64,000 nucleotides of DNA from Negadavirga shengliensis (GTDB lineage Bacteria; Bacteroidota; Bacteroidia; Cytophagales; Cyclobacteriaceae): positions 62,001-126,000 of the forward strand of contig NZ_JBHSJJ010000012.1 of assembly GCF_042652345.1 (NCBI RefSeq), written 5' to 3'. Below are positions 9,239 to 18,434 of this stretch, piece by piece. Position 1 is the stretch's first letter, and each line of letters begins with the position of its first letter. Under the pieces are notes generated by a model. The model did no database searches, was not told the origin of the DNA, and saw only the letters and a list, made by a program, of their open reading frames with translations. The translations under genes were made by a program, and so were the position numbers.

Positions 9239-10336
9239 TTATTCAAATATCTTTTTGGCCCGGTCGGGTTCCGGCGTGTTTAAATGATGGAACTTCGCCT
9301 TGACCGTTCCATCTTGTAAAAAAACCAAACCGGGATTTGAACGGATAATGGTTTTGACCACTGTGGCATCGGCTAGGTAATAACTGATATCCCAACCGTT
9401 TTCCAGCAACACCCGCTTTAATTCGTCATCTGATGACGCTCCCACCAGCTTTACCTCCACATCGGTTCCCCGAAAAGCCCGCTCCAAATTCCCGATTTTG
9501 TCAAGGCTCTTATGGGACATTTTTTCGACATTGCTGATCAAGATCAGAATCTTTTTGCCCGAAAGTACCTCATCGGTGAAATCGCCCTCCTCATTCCAAA
9601 CCGAAAAATCCGAGATTTTAGGCAGGGATTCAGGGTTATTCAGCCTCATTTCCACAAATTCATAACTGTCATCAGCCGGGTATTGGTCAAAAACAAATAC
9701 CTCATCATCTTTCTCCATCAAATAACTGTACTGGAGCGGGGCCGAAGGCTGCATGGCTTCCTGGATATTGACCCCCTTTTTATAAGCCCTGAAATCAATA
9801 AACGGAAGATTACGGATTGCCGCTACTGATAAAACAATGGCCAGAGAAAATGCCAATAACGATCCCCACATGGCCCACCTCGAACTATTTTCCCTGATTT
9901 GATGTCTGAAATAAAAGAGAATAAGAATCAATACCAGCAGAACAATGTCCTTGTAAAAGGACTCCCATGGGGTCAGCTTGATGGCATCCCCAAAACAACC
10001 GCAATCCGTCACTTTGTCAAAATAGGCCGAATAGAATGTGAGAAAGGTAAAAAAGACGATCATGGCCAGCAACAAATAGATAACCGTCCTGATTTTCCAT
10101 CCCAGGATCACCATAACTCCCAAAGCGACTTCCACCACTACCAGAAACACCGCAAGCGGAAGGGATATGGCTTTGAAGTACTCGAAAAAAAAGGCTATAT
10201 CTGATGAAAAGACATCAAAATATTCTTCCAGTTTGATCGCTGTGCCTACGGGATCATTGACCTTGATCAATCCCGAAAAGATAAACAATCCCCCCACCAC
10301 AAAGCGGATGATATTCAAAATGACCGTTCTAAGCAT
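9239..10336 (-). CDS. DoxX-type membrane protein (BT_3928 family)
   Basis: A 365-residue protein with an N-terminal DoxX-like module of four to five membrane helices (residues 8-175; start IIRFVVGGLFIFSGLIKVND is characteristic) and a C-terminal extracytoplasmic region of about 190 residues with a thioredoxin-like look (DEVLSGKKILILISNVEKMS, later LVFLQDGTVKAKFH). No CxxC active site is present in the second domain; a lone GCFG lies in the membrane part (TDCGCFGD). The family is widespread in Bacteroidetes and typically sits with DUF1599, as here: the upstream gene overlaps its start by 8 bp. Biochemical role unknown. Confidence 0.85.
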   Translation of the reverse strand: MLRTVILNIIRFVVGGLFIFSGLIKVNDPVGTAIKLEEYFDVFSSDIAFFFEYFKAISLPLAVFLVVVEVALGVMVILGWKIRTVIYLLLAMIVFFTFLTFYSAYFDKVTDCGCFGDAIKLTPWESFYKDIVLLVLILILFYFRHQIRENSSRWAMWGSLLAFSLAIVLSVAAIRNLPFIDFRAYKKGVNIQEAMQPSAPLQYSYLMEKDDEVFVFDQYPADDSYEFVEMRLNNPESLPKISDFSVWNEEGDFTDEVLSGKKILILISNVEKMSHKSLDKIGNLERAFRGTDVEVKLVGASSDDELKRVLLENGWDISYYLADATVVKTIIRSNPGLVFLQDGTVKAKFHHLNTPEPDRAKKIFE

Positions 10337-10874
10337 CTTCCTTCAATTTGATCATACAAAAAACAGCATAATTCAGAATATCCTGATAGTTGGCGGCTAC
10401 CCCTTCGGAAACCAAAGTCTTTCCCTGGTTATCTTCTATTTGTTTTACCCGGTAAAGTTTCATCAGGATGATGTCTGTTATGGAAGCTATGCGCATGGAT
10501 CGCCAAGCTTCCCCATAATCATGGTTCTTGTTTTCCAACAGGCCCTTTGTGGCATCCGCCCATTTGTCGTACAAAGGTTCCAGCTCCGGAAAGCCTATCT
10601 CAAGCCGGTCATCATCGGCTAAATCGATTTGCATCAGGGCTATCAGACAATAATTAATGATCCCGATGAATTCCTCTTTAACCGGATCCATTATTTTTTG
10701 CTCCCCTTTTTCCTGGATAGACCTGATACGTTGTGCCTTGATGAATATCTGATCTGTCAATGAAGGCAACCTGAGTATTCTCCATGCCGTTCCATAATCC
10801 TGCGTTTTCTTCTTAAAAAGTTCTTTACAAAGGCCGATAACTTCACTATATTCGCTTGCGGTTTGCGTTTCCAA
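10329..10874 (-). CDS. DUF1599 domain protein with internal duplication
   Basis: A 181-residue cytoplasmic protein made of two similar halves. LFKKKTQDYGTAWRILRLPS at about residues 19-38 is mirrored by LLENKNHDYGEAWRSMRIAS at about 112-131, each followed by a related (L/I)TD-I-(F/L) stretch. That is the DUF1599 duplication. The function of the family is not established; the helical DYG-x-AW pattern recalls nucleotide-handling all-alpha proteins, but this is only a guess. The start codon is TTG (10872-10874); no ATG/GTG lies nearby in frame. First gene of the DUF1599-DoxX-aroK operon, with its start only 14 bp from the divergent folP ATG. Confidence 0.85.
   Translation of the reverse strand: METQTASEYSEVIGLCKELFKKKTQDYGTAWRILRLPSLTDQIFIKAQRIRSIQEKGEQKIMDPVKEEFIGIINYCLIALMQIDLADDDRLEIGFPELEPLYDKWADATKGLLENKNHDYGEAWRSMRIASITDIILMKLYRVKQIEDNQGKTLVSEGVAANYQDILNYAVFCMIKLKEDA
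10824..10854 (+). promoter_or_regulatory. Candidate folP promoter inside the DUF1599 gene
   Basis: TTTA (10824-10827), a 19-base spacer and TATATTCG (10847-10854) match the Bacteroidetes TTTG-N19-TAnnTTTG pattern with one mismatch in each box. Transcription would start about 28 bases before the folP ATG at 10889. Confidence 0.3.
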
Positions 10875-10888
10875 AGCAACACTATTTT

Positions 10889-11773
10889 ATGATAAAAGAT
10901 ATACAATCAATTTATAAAACCGAAGATAATTTATTTCCCCCAAAAAAAACACTCCAAATCAAAGGAAAGCTTTTTTGTCTGGATAAACCTTGGATAATGG
11001 GTATTTTGAACGTCACTCCTGATTCATTCTTTTCCGGCAACCGGTTTTATATGGACCGGGCGGCCTTAGAGGACAAGGCGGCAGAAATGCTTGAAGAAGG
11101 CACAAACATACTTGATATTGGCGGATACAGCTCCAGGCCTGGAGCAGCGGAAGTCTCAGAGAAATCCGAACTTGACAGGGTGATTCCCGTAATTAGCAGT
11201 ATAAAGAAAAGCTTTCCTAATGCATTGATATCCGTTGACACATTCCGGCATAAAGTGGCCAAGGAAGCCGTGCAGGCCGGTGCTGATATCGTGAATGACA
11301 TCTCCGGAGGGGGCTTGGACGAAAGAATGTTCGAAACGGTGGGGGAGTTGGCGGTGCCTTATATCTGTATGCATATGAGAGGCACTCCTTCAACGATGCA
11401 AAAGCTGACGGATTACGGGGATTTGGAAAAGGATATGCTCGAATATTTTTCCCTTAAATTGGAAAGATGCCACCAAGCTGGCATAAAAGATGTTATATTA
11501 GATATAGGTTTAGGTTTTTCAAAGACATTAGAACAAAATTACCGGCTGATAAAAAACCTTACTTATTTCAAAACCCTGCAATCTCCGATACTTGTAGGGG
11601 CATCGAGAAAATCGATGATCTATAAACTGCTGGAATCTACTCCGGAAGAATCCTTGAATGCCACCACTGCACTGCATATGGCGGCATTGATCAACGGTGC
11701 GGATATTCTTAGGGTACACGATGTAAAGGAAGCAAATGAGGCATTAACCATCTATAAACAATTATACAATTGA
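10889..11773 (+). CDS. folP: Dihydropteroate synthase
   Basis: A 294-residue TIM-barrel enzyme that joins p-aminobenzoate to 6-hydroxymethyl-dihydropterin diphosphate in folate synthesis. The family signatures are present: IMGILNVTPDSFF near the N-terminus, ILDIGGYSSRPGA, SVDTFRHKVAKEA, IVNDISGG, YICMHMRGTPSTMQ and ILVGASRKSMI near the end. I chose the ATG at 10889; an upstream TTG at 10856 would add 11 residues, but they lie inside the divergent DUF1599 gene. The stop overlaps the TTG start of cdaA (TTGA), so the two are translationally coupled, the usual folP-cdaA order in Bacteroidetes. Confidence 0.95.
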   Translation: MIKDIQSIYKTEDNLFPPKKTLQIKGKLFCLDKPWIMGILNVTPDSFFSGNRFYMDRAALEDKAAEMLEEGTNILDIGGYSSRPGAAEVSEKSELDRVIPVISSIKKSFPNALISVDTFRHKVAKEAVQAGADIVNDISGGGLDERMFETVGELAVPYICMHMRGTPSTMQKLTDYGDLEKDMLEYFSLKLERCHQAGIKDVILDIGLGFSKTLEQNYRLIKNLTYFKTLQSPILVGASRKSMIYKLLESTPEESLNATTALHMAALINGADILRVHDVKEANEALTIYKQLYN

Positions 11774-12636
11774 GATTATTATTTAGAATAGGTTTTTTGG
11801 ACATTTCCCTGGTCAATGTGATCGACATTGCACTGGTAAGCATCCTGATTTATCAGGTGTATAAATTGATGCGGGGAAGCGTGGCCATAAAAATATTCTT
11901 GGGCTTTCTTTCCATCTACCTTATTTATCTGGTAGTAAGCGCGGCGAGAATGGAACTGCTCACCATCATCCTGGGACAGTTTATGGGTGTGGGCGTTTTG
12001 GCCGCCATTATATTATTCCAGCAAGAAATAAGGAAATTCCTCCTCATTGTGGGTAAATCTTCCATATTTTCCAATGAAAACCTTTGGCAGGAACTGCTTT
12101 TTTGGCGGAAAAGGGAAAGTATTGCCTTTAATGTCACGCCTATCATTGAAGCCTCCAAAACACTTTCCGGAAGCAGCACGGGAGCACTTATTGTCATCTC
12201 CAGAAATTCAGAACTTAAATTTTACGCGGAAAGCGGCGATATCATAGATGCTGTCGTCTCCAAAAGACTGCTGGTTTCCATCTTCAACAAATACAGCCCC
12301 CTTCACGACGGCAGTGTGATCATCTACAATGGCCGGGTAAAGGCCGCCAGATGCATACTCCCGGTCACGGAACGTGAAGTACCTGCGCAGTTCGGGTTAA
12401 GGCACAGGGCTGCCATAGGCATGTCAGAGGCCACCGATACCCTTGTGTTGATTATTTCGGAGGAAACCGGTCAGGTGTCTTTGGCAAAAAACGGCAAAAT
12501 ACTTCACAACCTTTCCTTCCAGGAAGTCAGGGAATTGATAAACAAATACCTGATGGGTGAAGAAATTGAGGATAAATTTGATATCATAGGGCAGGTAGGC
12601 AAAATCCAGGCCCAGACCAAAACCACCGAGGTTTAA
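11770..12636 (+). CDS. cdaA: Diadenylate cyclase (c-di-AMP synthase)
   Basis: A 288-residue membrane enzyme of the CdaA type that condenses two ATP into cyclic di-AMP. It has three N-terminal membrane helices (about residues 14-95) and a DAC domain (about 115-270). The two catalytic motifs are LHDGSVII (DGS at 180-182, where most DAC enzymes have DGA) and GLRHRAAIG (RHR at 211-213). Translation starts at a TTG inside the folP stop region (4-bp overlap). No c-di-AMP phosphodiesterase or CdaR regulator is in the window. Confidence 0.93.
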   Translation: MRLLFRIGFLDISLVNVIDIALVSILIYQVYKLMRGSVAIKIFLGFLSIYLIYLVVSAARMELLTIILGQFMGVGVLAAIILFQQEIRKFLLIVGKSSIFSNENLWQELLFWRKRESIAFNVTPIIEASKTLSGSSTGALIVISRNSELKFYAESGDIIDAVVSKRLLVSIFNKYSPLHDGSVIIYNGRVKAARCILPVTEREVPAQFGLRHRAAIGMSEATDTLVLIISEETGQVSLAKNGKILHNLSFQEVRELINKYLMGEEIEDKFDIIGQVGKIQAQTKTTEV

Positions 12637-12666
12637 GTGGATTTACTCAACCTCCCCTTCGCCGGC

Positions 12667-13860
12667 TTATATCACGCCCAATTCTTTTCCCACCTCTTTA
12701 AAAGCTTCTATCGCTGTGTCCAGATGCTGTTTTTCATGTGCGGCAGAAAGTTGGACCCTGATCCTGGCCTGCCCTTTGGGCACCACCGGGTAGTAGAATC
12801 CAATCACATAAATCCCCTTTTCCAACAATTTTTCAGCCATCTGCTGGGAAAGTGCCGCATCGTATAGCATAATAGGGACAATGGGATGGGTTCCATCTTT
12901 GATATCAAATCCCGCGTCCTTAATTTTCCTCCTAAAATACTGGGTATTTTCTTCAAGCTTGTCCCTCAATTCCGTCGTACCGGACAGCAGGTCAAATACC
13001 GCAATGGATGCACCTACTATAGCTGGTGCCAAGGTATTGGAGAACAAATAGGGCCTGGATCGTTGTCTGAGCATTTCGATAATTTCTTTTCTTCCCGAAG
13101 TGAATCCACCTGATGCGCCCCCCAATGCTTTGCCCAAGGTACCGGTAATGATATCTATCCTTCCCATCACATTCTTCAGTTCATGCACACCCCTGCCCGT
13201 TTTGCCCAAAAACCCGGTAGCATGGCACTCATCCGACATCACCAAAGCCCTATATTTTTCAGCCAGATCAGCTATTTTGTCTAATTGGGCAATGGTGCCG
13301 TCCATGGAGAATGCACCATCCGTTACGATGATCTTATTTCCGGCCCCTTTTTGCTCAGCCTCCTGAAGCTGCTTTTCGAGGTCATCCATATCGTTATGCT
13401 TATACCGAAAACGCATCGCTTTGCACAACCTCACCCCATCGATGATAGAGGCATGGTTAAGCGCATCCGAAATAATGGCATCCTCCGAACCCAACAAAGG
13501 CTCAAAAACGCCTCCATTAGCATCAAATGCCGCCGCGTACAGAATGGTATCTTCCATCCCCAAAAAATCGGAGATTTTCCTTTCAAGTTCTTTATGAATA
13601 TCCTGGGTCCCGCAGATAAACCGGACTGAAGACATGCCGTATCCATGGGTATCTATGCTCTCCTTCGCGGCCTTTATCACTTTGGGATGGCTGGAAAGGC
13701 CTAAATAATTGTTGGCACAGAAATTCAACACTTCGCGTCCGTCTGCGGTGGTGATTTCCGGGCCTTGCGGGGAACTGATAATCCTTTCGGTTTTAAACAG
13801 TCCAGCGTCCCTTATGGCTTGTAGCTCTTCTTCCAAAGCAGGTTTAAGTTGTTCATACAT
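12667..13860 (-). CDS. kbl: Glycine C-acetyltransferase (2-amino-3-ketobutyrate CoA ligase)
   Basis: A 397-residue PLP enzyme of the alpha-oxoamine synthase family that cleaves 2-amino-3-ketobutyrate with CoA into glycine and acetyl-CoA. Full family length; visible signatures are NFCANNYLGLSSHP near the N-terminus, GTQDIHKELE, the Asp in VMSDECHATGFLGKTGRG, and the PLP-Lys site ITGTLGKALGGASGGF. It is transcribed divergently from the threonine dehydrogenase gene at 14015, which makes its substrate; together they form the two-step threonine-to-glycine route. Confidence 0.95.
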   Translation of the reverse strand: MYEQLKPALEEELQAIRDAGLFKTERIISSPQGPEITTADGREVLNFCANNYLGLSSHPKVIKAAKESIDTHGYGMSSVRFICGTQDIHKELERKISDFLGMEDTILYAAAFDANGGVFEPLLGSEDAIISDALNHASIIDGVRLCKAMRFRYKHNDMDDLEKQLQEAEQKGAGNKIIVTDGAFSMDGTIAQLDKIADLAEKYRALVMSDECHATGFLGKTGRGVHELKNVMGRIDIITGTLGKALGGASGGFTSGRKEIIEMLRQRSRPYLFSNTLAPAIVGASIAVFDLLSGTTELRDKLEENTQYFRRKIKDAGFDIKDGTHPIVPIMLYDAALSQQMAEKLLEKGIYVIGFYYPVVPKGQARIRVQLSAAHEKQHLDTAIEAFKEVGKELGVI

Positions 13861-14014
13861 GTCAATAAGCAGTCTTGGTCACAAATAGGTTACGAATTTC
13901 CAAAATAAAACCACAGTAAGGAATGAAATTACTATTTTTGTATGAAAATTGCAGCAAAATACAATTAAATTCTGAAAGCAATCCCGGATTGCCCCAAATT
14001 CAAAATAAACCCAT

Positions 14015-14980
14015 ATGGATAAAATTCTGGTTACAGGTGCTGGAGGACAGCTGGGAACAGAACTGACACAGGCTTTGGCAGATAAGCACGGTGCTGAAAA
14101 TGTGTGGGCAACCGACATTAATCCCGAAATGAGGGAAAAATTTGAATACTGCCACTTTAGGACATTGGATGTACTCGACGGCGAAGCTGTCAGAAAACTG
14201 ATTGAAAACGAAGCCATCACACAGGTCTATCACCTTGCAGCCGTCTTATCCGCTTCCGGTGAAAACAATCCCCTGTTTGCCTGGCGGCTCAACATGGAAA
14301 GCCTGCTGAGCTTGTTGGAACTGGCAAAATCAATCAAGCTGGATAGGATTTTTTGGCCCTCTTCGATCGCGGTATTTGGCCCCAACGCACCCAAGACCCA
14401 CACCTCCCAATTTGCTGTCAAAGAACCTACCACTGTTTACGGTATCTCAAAGCTCGCCGGAGAGCGATGGTGTGAATATTATCATAAGAAACACCGGGTG
14501 GATGTCAGAAGCCTCAGGTATCCCGGACTGGTCGGTTATAAATCACTACCGGGTGGTGGCACCACTGATTATGCTGTGGACATTTATCATAAAGCCATCA
14601 ACAATCAAAATTTCGGGTGCTTTTTGAAACCGGATACCCGCCTGCCTATGATGTATATGCCGGATGCCATAAAAGCCACCTTACGCCTGATGGATTCTCC
14701 TTCGGAGAACATAAAAATACGATCCAGCTATAACCTGGCCGCCATCAGCTTCACGCCTGAGGAAATCTATGAAAGCATCAAAGCCCATCTACCTGATTTC
14801 AGCATCGAATACAAACCTGATTACAGACAACAAATTGCCGAAGGATGGCCACAATGCATCGATGATTCCGCTGCTCGCAAAGACTGGGGCTGGCATCATG
14901 ATTATGACCTGGAAGACATGACGCAGGATATCCTCGCAAATTTGCCCGAGTATATCCCCTATCTACATAAACAACAATAA
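14015..14980 (+). CDS. tdh: L-threonine 3-dehydrogenase, SDR type
   Basis: A 321-residue extended short-chain dehydrogenase: NAD-binding Gly motif VTGAGGQLG at residues 6-14, WATDIN binding the adenine ribose, HLAAVLSA, and the catalytic YGISK (Tyr/Lys about 143-147). Members oxidise threonine to 2-amino-3-ketobutyrate. The annotation rests on GGTTDYAVDIYHKA and the PGLVGYKSLPGGGTTDYA region typical of SDR-type threonine dehydrogenases, and on the divergent kbl next door, which takes the product. A generic UDP-sugar epimerase is the alternative but is less likely in this context. Confidence 0.88.
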   Translation: MDKILVTGAGGQLGTELTQALADKHGAENVWATDINPEMREKFEYCHFRTLDVLDGEAVRKLIENEAITQVYHLAAVLSASGENNPLFAWRLNMESLLSLLELAKSIKLDRIFWPSSIAVFGPNAPKTHTSQFAVKEPTTVYGISKLAGERWCEYYHKKHRVDVRSLRYPGLVGYKSLPGGGTTDYAVDIYHKAINNQNFGCFLKPDTRLPMMYMPDAIKATLRLMDSPSENIKIRSSYNLAAISFTPEEIYESIKAHLPDFSIEYKPDYRQQIAEGWPQCIDDSAARKDWGWHHDYDLEDMTQDILANLPEYIPYLHKQQ

Positions 14981-15083
14981 ATTTTAGCCCTCATCACCGG
15001 AATAACGACCTGAACATTTATATTTGGGATGGAGCAAAATTTCTCAACAACCCTCCCGCAGTAACCTTATCTCACTCCGACCC

Positions 15084-15572
15084 ATGAAAAAATATACCCT
15101 CCTTTCCATTTCCCTCGGGTTTATCATTTTGGCCAGCTGTGATGCACCAACGGAAGAAACCCGGCACGAAGAAGAATTTACCACTCCAGCTATGGAAAAA
15201 GAAATCATCTTGGAAGACCGTTATTCAACCTGGCTGACATATGAAGGCACCGTTCCCTGCGCGGATTGTTCTGGCAAACACCTGCAATTAAAGCTTGAAA
15301 ACAGCCCGGATAAGAAAGAAAGGGCTTATGAACTGACAGAGACTTATCTGGATACCAAAGATGGAGACAGAAAGTATACCACAAAAGGCATTTATCAAGT
15401 TCATTATGGCACAGAAGACGAACCCTCTCTTATGGTGATCCGGTTAATCGATGAGGATCAACAGCTATTCATTTCTTTTTCCCAAGAAGCCAATGGCTCT
15501 TTGCAATTATTGTCCCAGGAGGAAAAAAAGATGGTCCCCACATCCAATCATACCCTTAAGCCCGTACCCTGA
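15084..15572 (+). CDS. NlpE-like copper/envelope-stress lipoprotein
   Basis: A 162-residue lipoprotein (lipobox IILASC, Cys at residue 19) with a domain resembling the N-terminal domain of NlpE: TWLTYEGTVPCADCSGKHLQ carries the CxxC of that family, followed by LTETYLDTKDGDRKYTTKGI. NlpE proteins sense envelope and copper stress in other bacteria; here the role is inferred. I chose the ATG at 15084, which sits directly before the signal peptide; the frame is open further upstream to a weak start at 15024 that would place 20 polar residues before it. Single gene, no clear operon partner. Confidence 0.8.
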   Translation: MKKYTLLSISLGFIILASCDAPTEETRHEEEFTTPAMEKEIILEDRYSTWLTYEGTVPCADCSGKHLQLKLENSPDKKERAYELTETYLDTKDGDRKYTTKGIYQVHYGTEDEPSLMVIRLIDEDQQLFISFSQEANGSLQLLSQEEKKMVPTSNHTLKPVP

Positions 15573-15680
15573 CAGAAGGGGACATGGTGCCACTTATCAT
15601 TTTTTGGCCCTTTTGGAACATTGGCCCTTGCCTGTAACGTTTTATTTGCATAATTTAATTCTTTGGCGCCCAGAATAATC

Positions 15681-18428
15681 ATGAAAAAATACCTGTTTCC
15701 GGCTATTGCATTTGTTGCTGTTTCCAGCATACTATATCTGGTTGGTCATCAACGGGAAGTTGATTTCAGCACCGAAGTAAAGCCGATTCTGAATAAACAT
15801 TGCATTTCCTGTCACGGAGGGGTGAAAAAGAACGCGGGATTCAGCCTCTTATTTGAAGAAGAGGCCCTGGCCCCCACTGAATCAGGTGTGCCTGCTATCA
15901 TTCCGGGAAAAGCAAAAGCCAGTGAATTCATATCCCGTTTAACGGAGGATGATCCAGAACTCAGGATGCCCTATAATCATCCTCCCCTTAGCAAAGAGCA
16001 AATACAGACTTTAACCAAATGGGTGAATCAGGGTGCCAAATGGGGCAAGCACTGGGCTTATGAATTGCCGCATGACGTAGAGGTGCCTACTTCGTCCATA
16101 ACCTTTAGGGCAGGTTTTTCCTCCGGGGAAGAAAGATCTCCGTTTCTCCAAAATGAAATTGACCATTTTATAGCTAAACAATTACATTCCAAAGAACTTG
16201 AACCTTCTCCCCAAGCCGATCCCAAAGTATTATTAAGGAGGGTAAGCCTGGACCTGACGGGATTGCCGCCAAGCGAAAGCCTCAGACAGCATTGGGACAC
16301 CGGAAAACTTACCTACGAACAGGTCGTGGATGAGCTGTTAAACGACGAAGGATACGGAGAAAAATGGGCATCCTGGTGGCTGGATATGGCCAGGTATGCG
16401 GACACCAAAGGATATGAACGGGATGTAAGCCGGGAAATCTGGGCCTACCGGGACTGGGTCATCAGGGCCTTGAACCGGGACATGCCTTTCGATCAGTTTA
16501 CTATAGAGCAACTTGCCGGTGACCTGCTGCCAAATCCCGGTTTAGATCAGTTGACCGCCACGGCTTTTCATAGAAACACCATGAACAATGATGAAGGAGG
16601 CACGGAAGACGAGGAGTTTAGGGTAGCTGCCGTCATTGACCGGGTCAATACCACATTTGAAGTGTGGCAGAGTACCACCATGGCTTGTGTACAATGCCAT
16701 AGCCATCCTTATGATCCTTTTAAATACGAAGATTACTACCAGTTGATGGCTTTTTTCAATAACACCCGGGACGAGGACACCCACGGCGAGGAACCCAAAC
16801 TTAAATTTTACGATGATGATGCTGCGGGAGAAATTTCAAAGATTAAGGACTGGGTAACCGAATACGGTTCAAGCAAACAAGCCGAAACTTATGAAAATTT
16901 CCTCCTCTACCAGGAACCCAAATACCATGCGCATGATTGCGAAGATTTCACCAATGGAGAACTGATCGATACCAAGTGGTTGGGGCTCTGGGACGATGGT
17001 TCATGCTACCTGAGAGGCGTCCATACCGGAGGGGCCGAATACCTCTACCTCAACTATTGGACAGGTAATGATGGCAACCTGATGACCATCAGGAACGGTG
17101 GTCCCGAAGGTGAGGTACTCAGCCGCTTTACTTTGAATAAAACTGACGGACGGGTGATCAAAAGGATCCCTTTCAAAAAAGTGGAAGGCAGAGTGGATCT
17201 TTATCTGCATATGGAAAACAAAAGCCTGGCGCAACAACAGACCAGCAGCGCCATCAACTGGTTTGCCTTTGTCCCTACGTTACCCGGGACAGCAAAAGAC
17301 GGATATGAAACAGTGATATCCCAGTTTGACCGGCTGTTAAACATGCCTACGCCCACCGTGCCCATTATGGTGGAAAATCCCCCTTTTATGAAGAGGGAGA
17401 CCAAGGTTTTTGAAAGGGGCAACTGGTTGCTGCTGGGAGATGAGGTTCAACCGGACGTACCGGACAATCTGAATTCCTGGGATGAGTCATGGCCAAAAAA
17501 CAGGTTGGGCCTGGCATACTGGCTGACCAGCAAAGACAACCCGCTTACTGCCAGAACCATGGTGAACAGGATATGGGCACAGCTTTTTGGACGCGGCCTG
17601 GTGAGCACCCTGGAAGACATGGGCACCCAATCCGACACCCCAAGCCACAAAGAATTACTGGATTGGCTGGCGCTTCGGTTGATGCATGAACACAACTGGC
17701 AGCTCAAACCCCTTATCAAAGACATGGTGATGTCCGGAACCTACCGGCAAAGCTCTATTAGCAACCCGGCGTTGTATGAAAAAGACCCGGACAACAAGTG
17801 GTATGCCAGAGGACCAAGGTTCCGGCTTAGCGCAGAACAGGTTCGCGACCAAGCATTGGCGGTATCAGGACTTCTTAGTAGAAAAATGTATGGAAAAGCA
17901 GTGATGCCTCCCCAACCCGAAAACGTATGGCAAACGGTTTACAACGGGGAAAGTTGGGAAACCAGTGAGGGAGAAGACCGGTACCGGAGAGCCATATATA
18001 CTTTCCTGAAAAGGACCAGCCCTTATCCTTCCTTCATTACCTTTGATGCAGGGAGCCGGGAAATCTGCACCATAAACCGGACCATTACCAACACGCCTTT
18101 GCAATCCCTGGTAACGATGAATGATCCTGTTTATCAGGAAGCCGCCCTTCACCTCGCCAGACAAATGGCTAAATACAACGAAAAAGGTACCGGGAAAGCC
18201 ATTGCTTATGGCTATGAAAAAGCGGTATTGTCTTCAATCAATACAGAAAAACTTTCACGCCTGGAAGAACTCTACCATTTTTCAAAGCAAGACTTTGAAA
18301 AAGACCCTGAAGCCATGGAAAAATATTTGGAAATGGCTGGGAATGATGAAAAAAACCTGGAAATGGCCGCTTTGACGGTAGTGGCAACCGCCATTCTCAA
18401 TCTCGATGAATTCTTAACCAAATCCTGA
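15681..18428 (+). CDS. Exported c-type cytochrome with DUF1549/DUF1553 domains (PSD1 type)
   Basis: A 915-residue exported protein. An N-terminal membrane anchor/signal (residues 4-21) is followed by a planctomycete-type cytochrome C domain with a heme site CISCH (41-45) and RMPYNHPPLSKEQIQTLTKW as the axial-Met region. DUF1549 (about 150-380) has DLTGLPPS, the GYGEKWASWWLDMARYADT block and a second CVQCH inside VQCHSHPYDPFKYEDYY. DUF1553 is at the C-terminal end (AYWLTSKDNPLTARTMVNRI, TFDAGSREICTINRTITNTP). A central insertion looks carbohydrate-binding-like. I start at ATG 15681; a TTG at 15663 is in frame. The DUF1501 gene follows after 6 bp. These protein pairs are common in planctomycetes and Bacteroidetes that degrade polysaccharides; catalytic role not established. 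Confidence 0.85.
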   Translation: MKKYLFPAIAFVAVSSILYLVGHQREVDFSTEVKPILNKHCISCHGGVKKNAGFSLLFEEEALAPTESGVPAIIPGKAKASEFISRLTEDDPELRMPYNHPPLSKEQIQTLTKWVNQGAKWGKHWAYELPHDVEVPTSSITFRAGFSSGEERSPFLQNEIDHFIAKQLHSKELEPSPQADPKVLLRRVSLDLTGLPPSESLRQHWDTGKLTYEQVVDELLNDEGYGEKWASWWLDMARYADTKGYERDVSREIWAYRDWVIRALNRDMPFDQFTIEQLAGDLLPNPGLDQLTATAFHRNTMNNDEGGTEDEEFRVAAVIDRVNTTFEVWQSTTMACVQCHSHPYDPFKYEDYYQLMAFFNNTRDEDTHGEEPKLKFYDDDAAGEISKIKDWVTEYGSSKQAETYENFLLYQEPKYHAHDCEDFTNGELIDTKWLGLWDDGSCYLRGVHTGGAEYLYLNYWTGNDGNLMTIRNGGPEGEVLSRFTLNKTDGRVIKRIPFKKVEGRVDLYLHMENKSLAQQQTSSAINWFAFVPTLPGTAKDGYETVISQFDRLLNMPTPTVPIMVENPPFMKRETKVFERGNWLLLGDEVQPDVPDNLNSWDESWPKNRLGLAYWLTSKDNPLTARTMVNRIWAQLFGRGLVSTLEDMGTQSDTPSHKELLDWLALRLMHEHNWQLKPLIKDMVMSGTYRQSSISNPALYEKDPDNKWYARGPRFRLSAEQVRDQALAVSGLLSRKMYGKAVMPPQPENVWQTVYNGESWETSEGEDRYRRAIYTFLKRTSPYPSFITFDAGSREICTINRTITNTPLQSLVTMNDPVYQEAALHLARQMAKYNEKGTGKAIAYGYEKAVLSSINTEKLSRLEELYHFSKQDFEKDPEAMEKYLEMAGNDEKNLEMAALTVVATAILNLDEFLTKS

Positions 18429-18434
18429 AGCGAC

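Noticed and set aside
13933..13940. TATTTTTG box in the kbl/tdh divergent gap
   Set aside because: It matches TAnnTTTG, but no -33 element lies at a suitable distance, and AT-rich gaps produce such boxes often.
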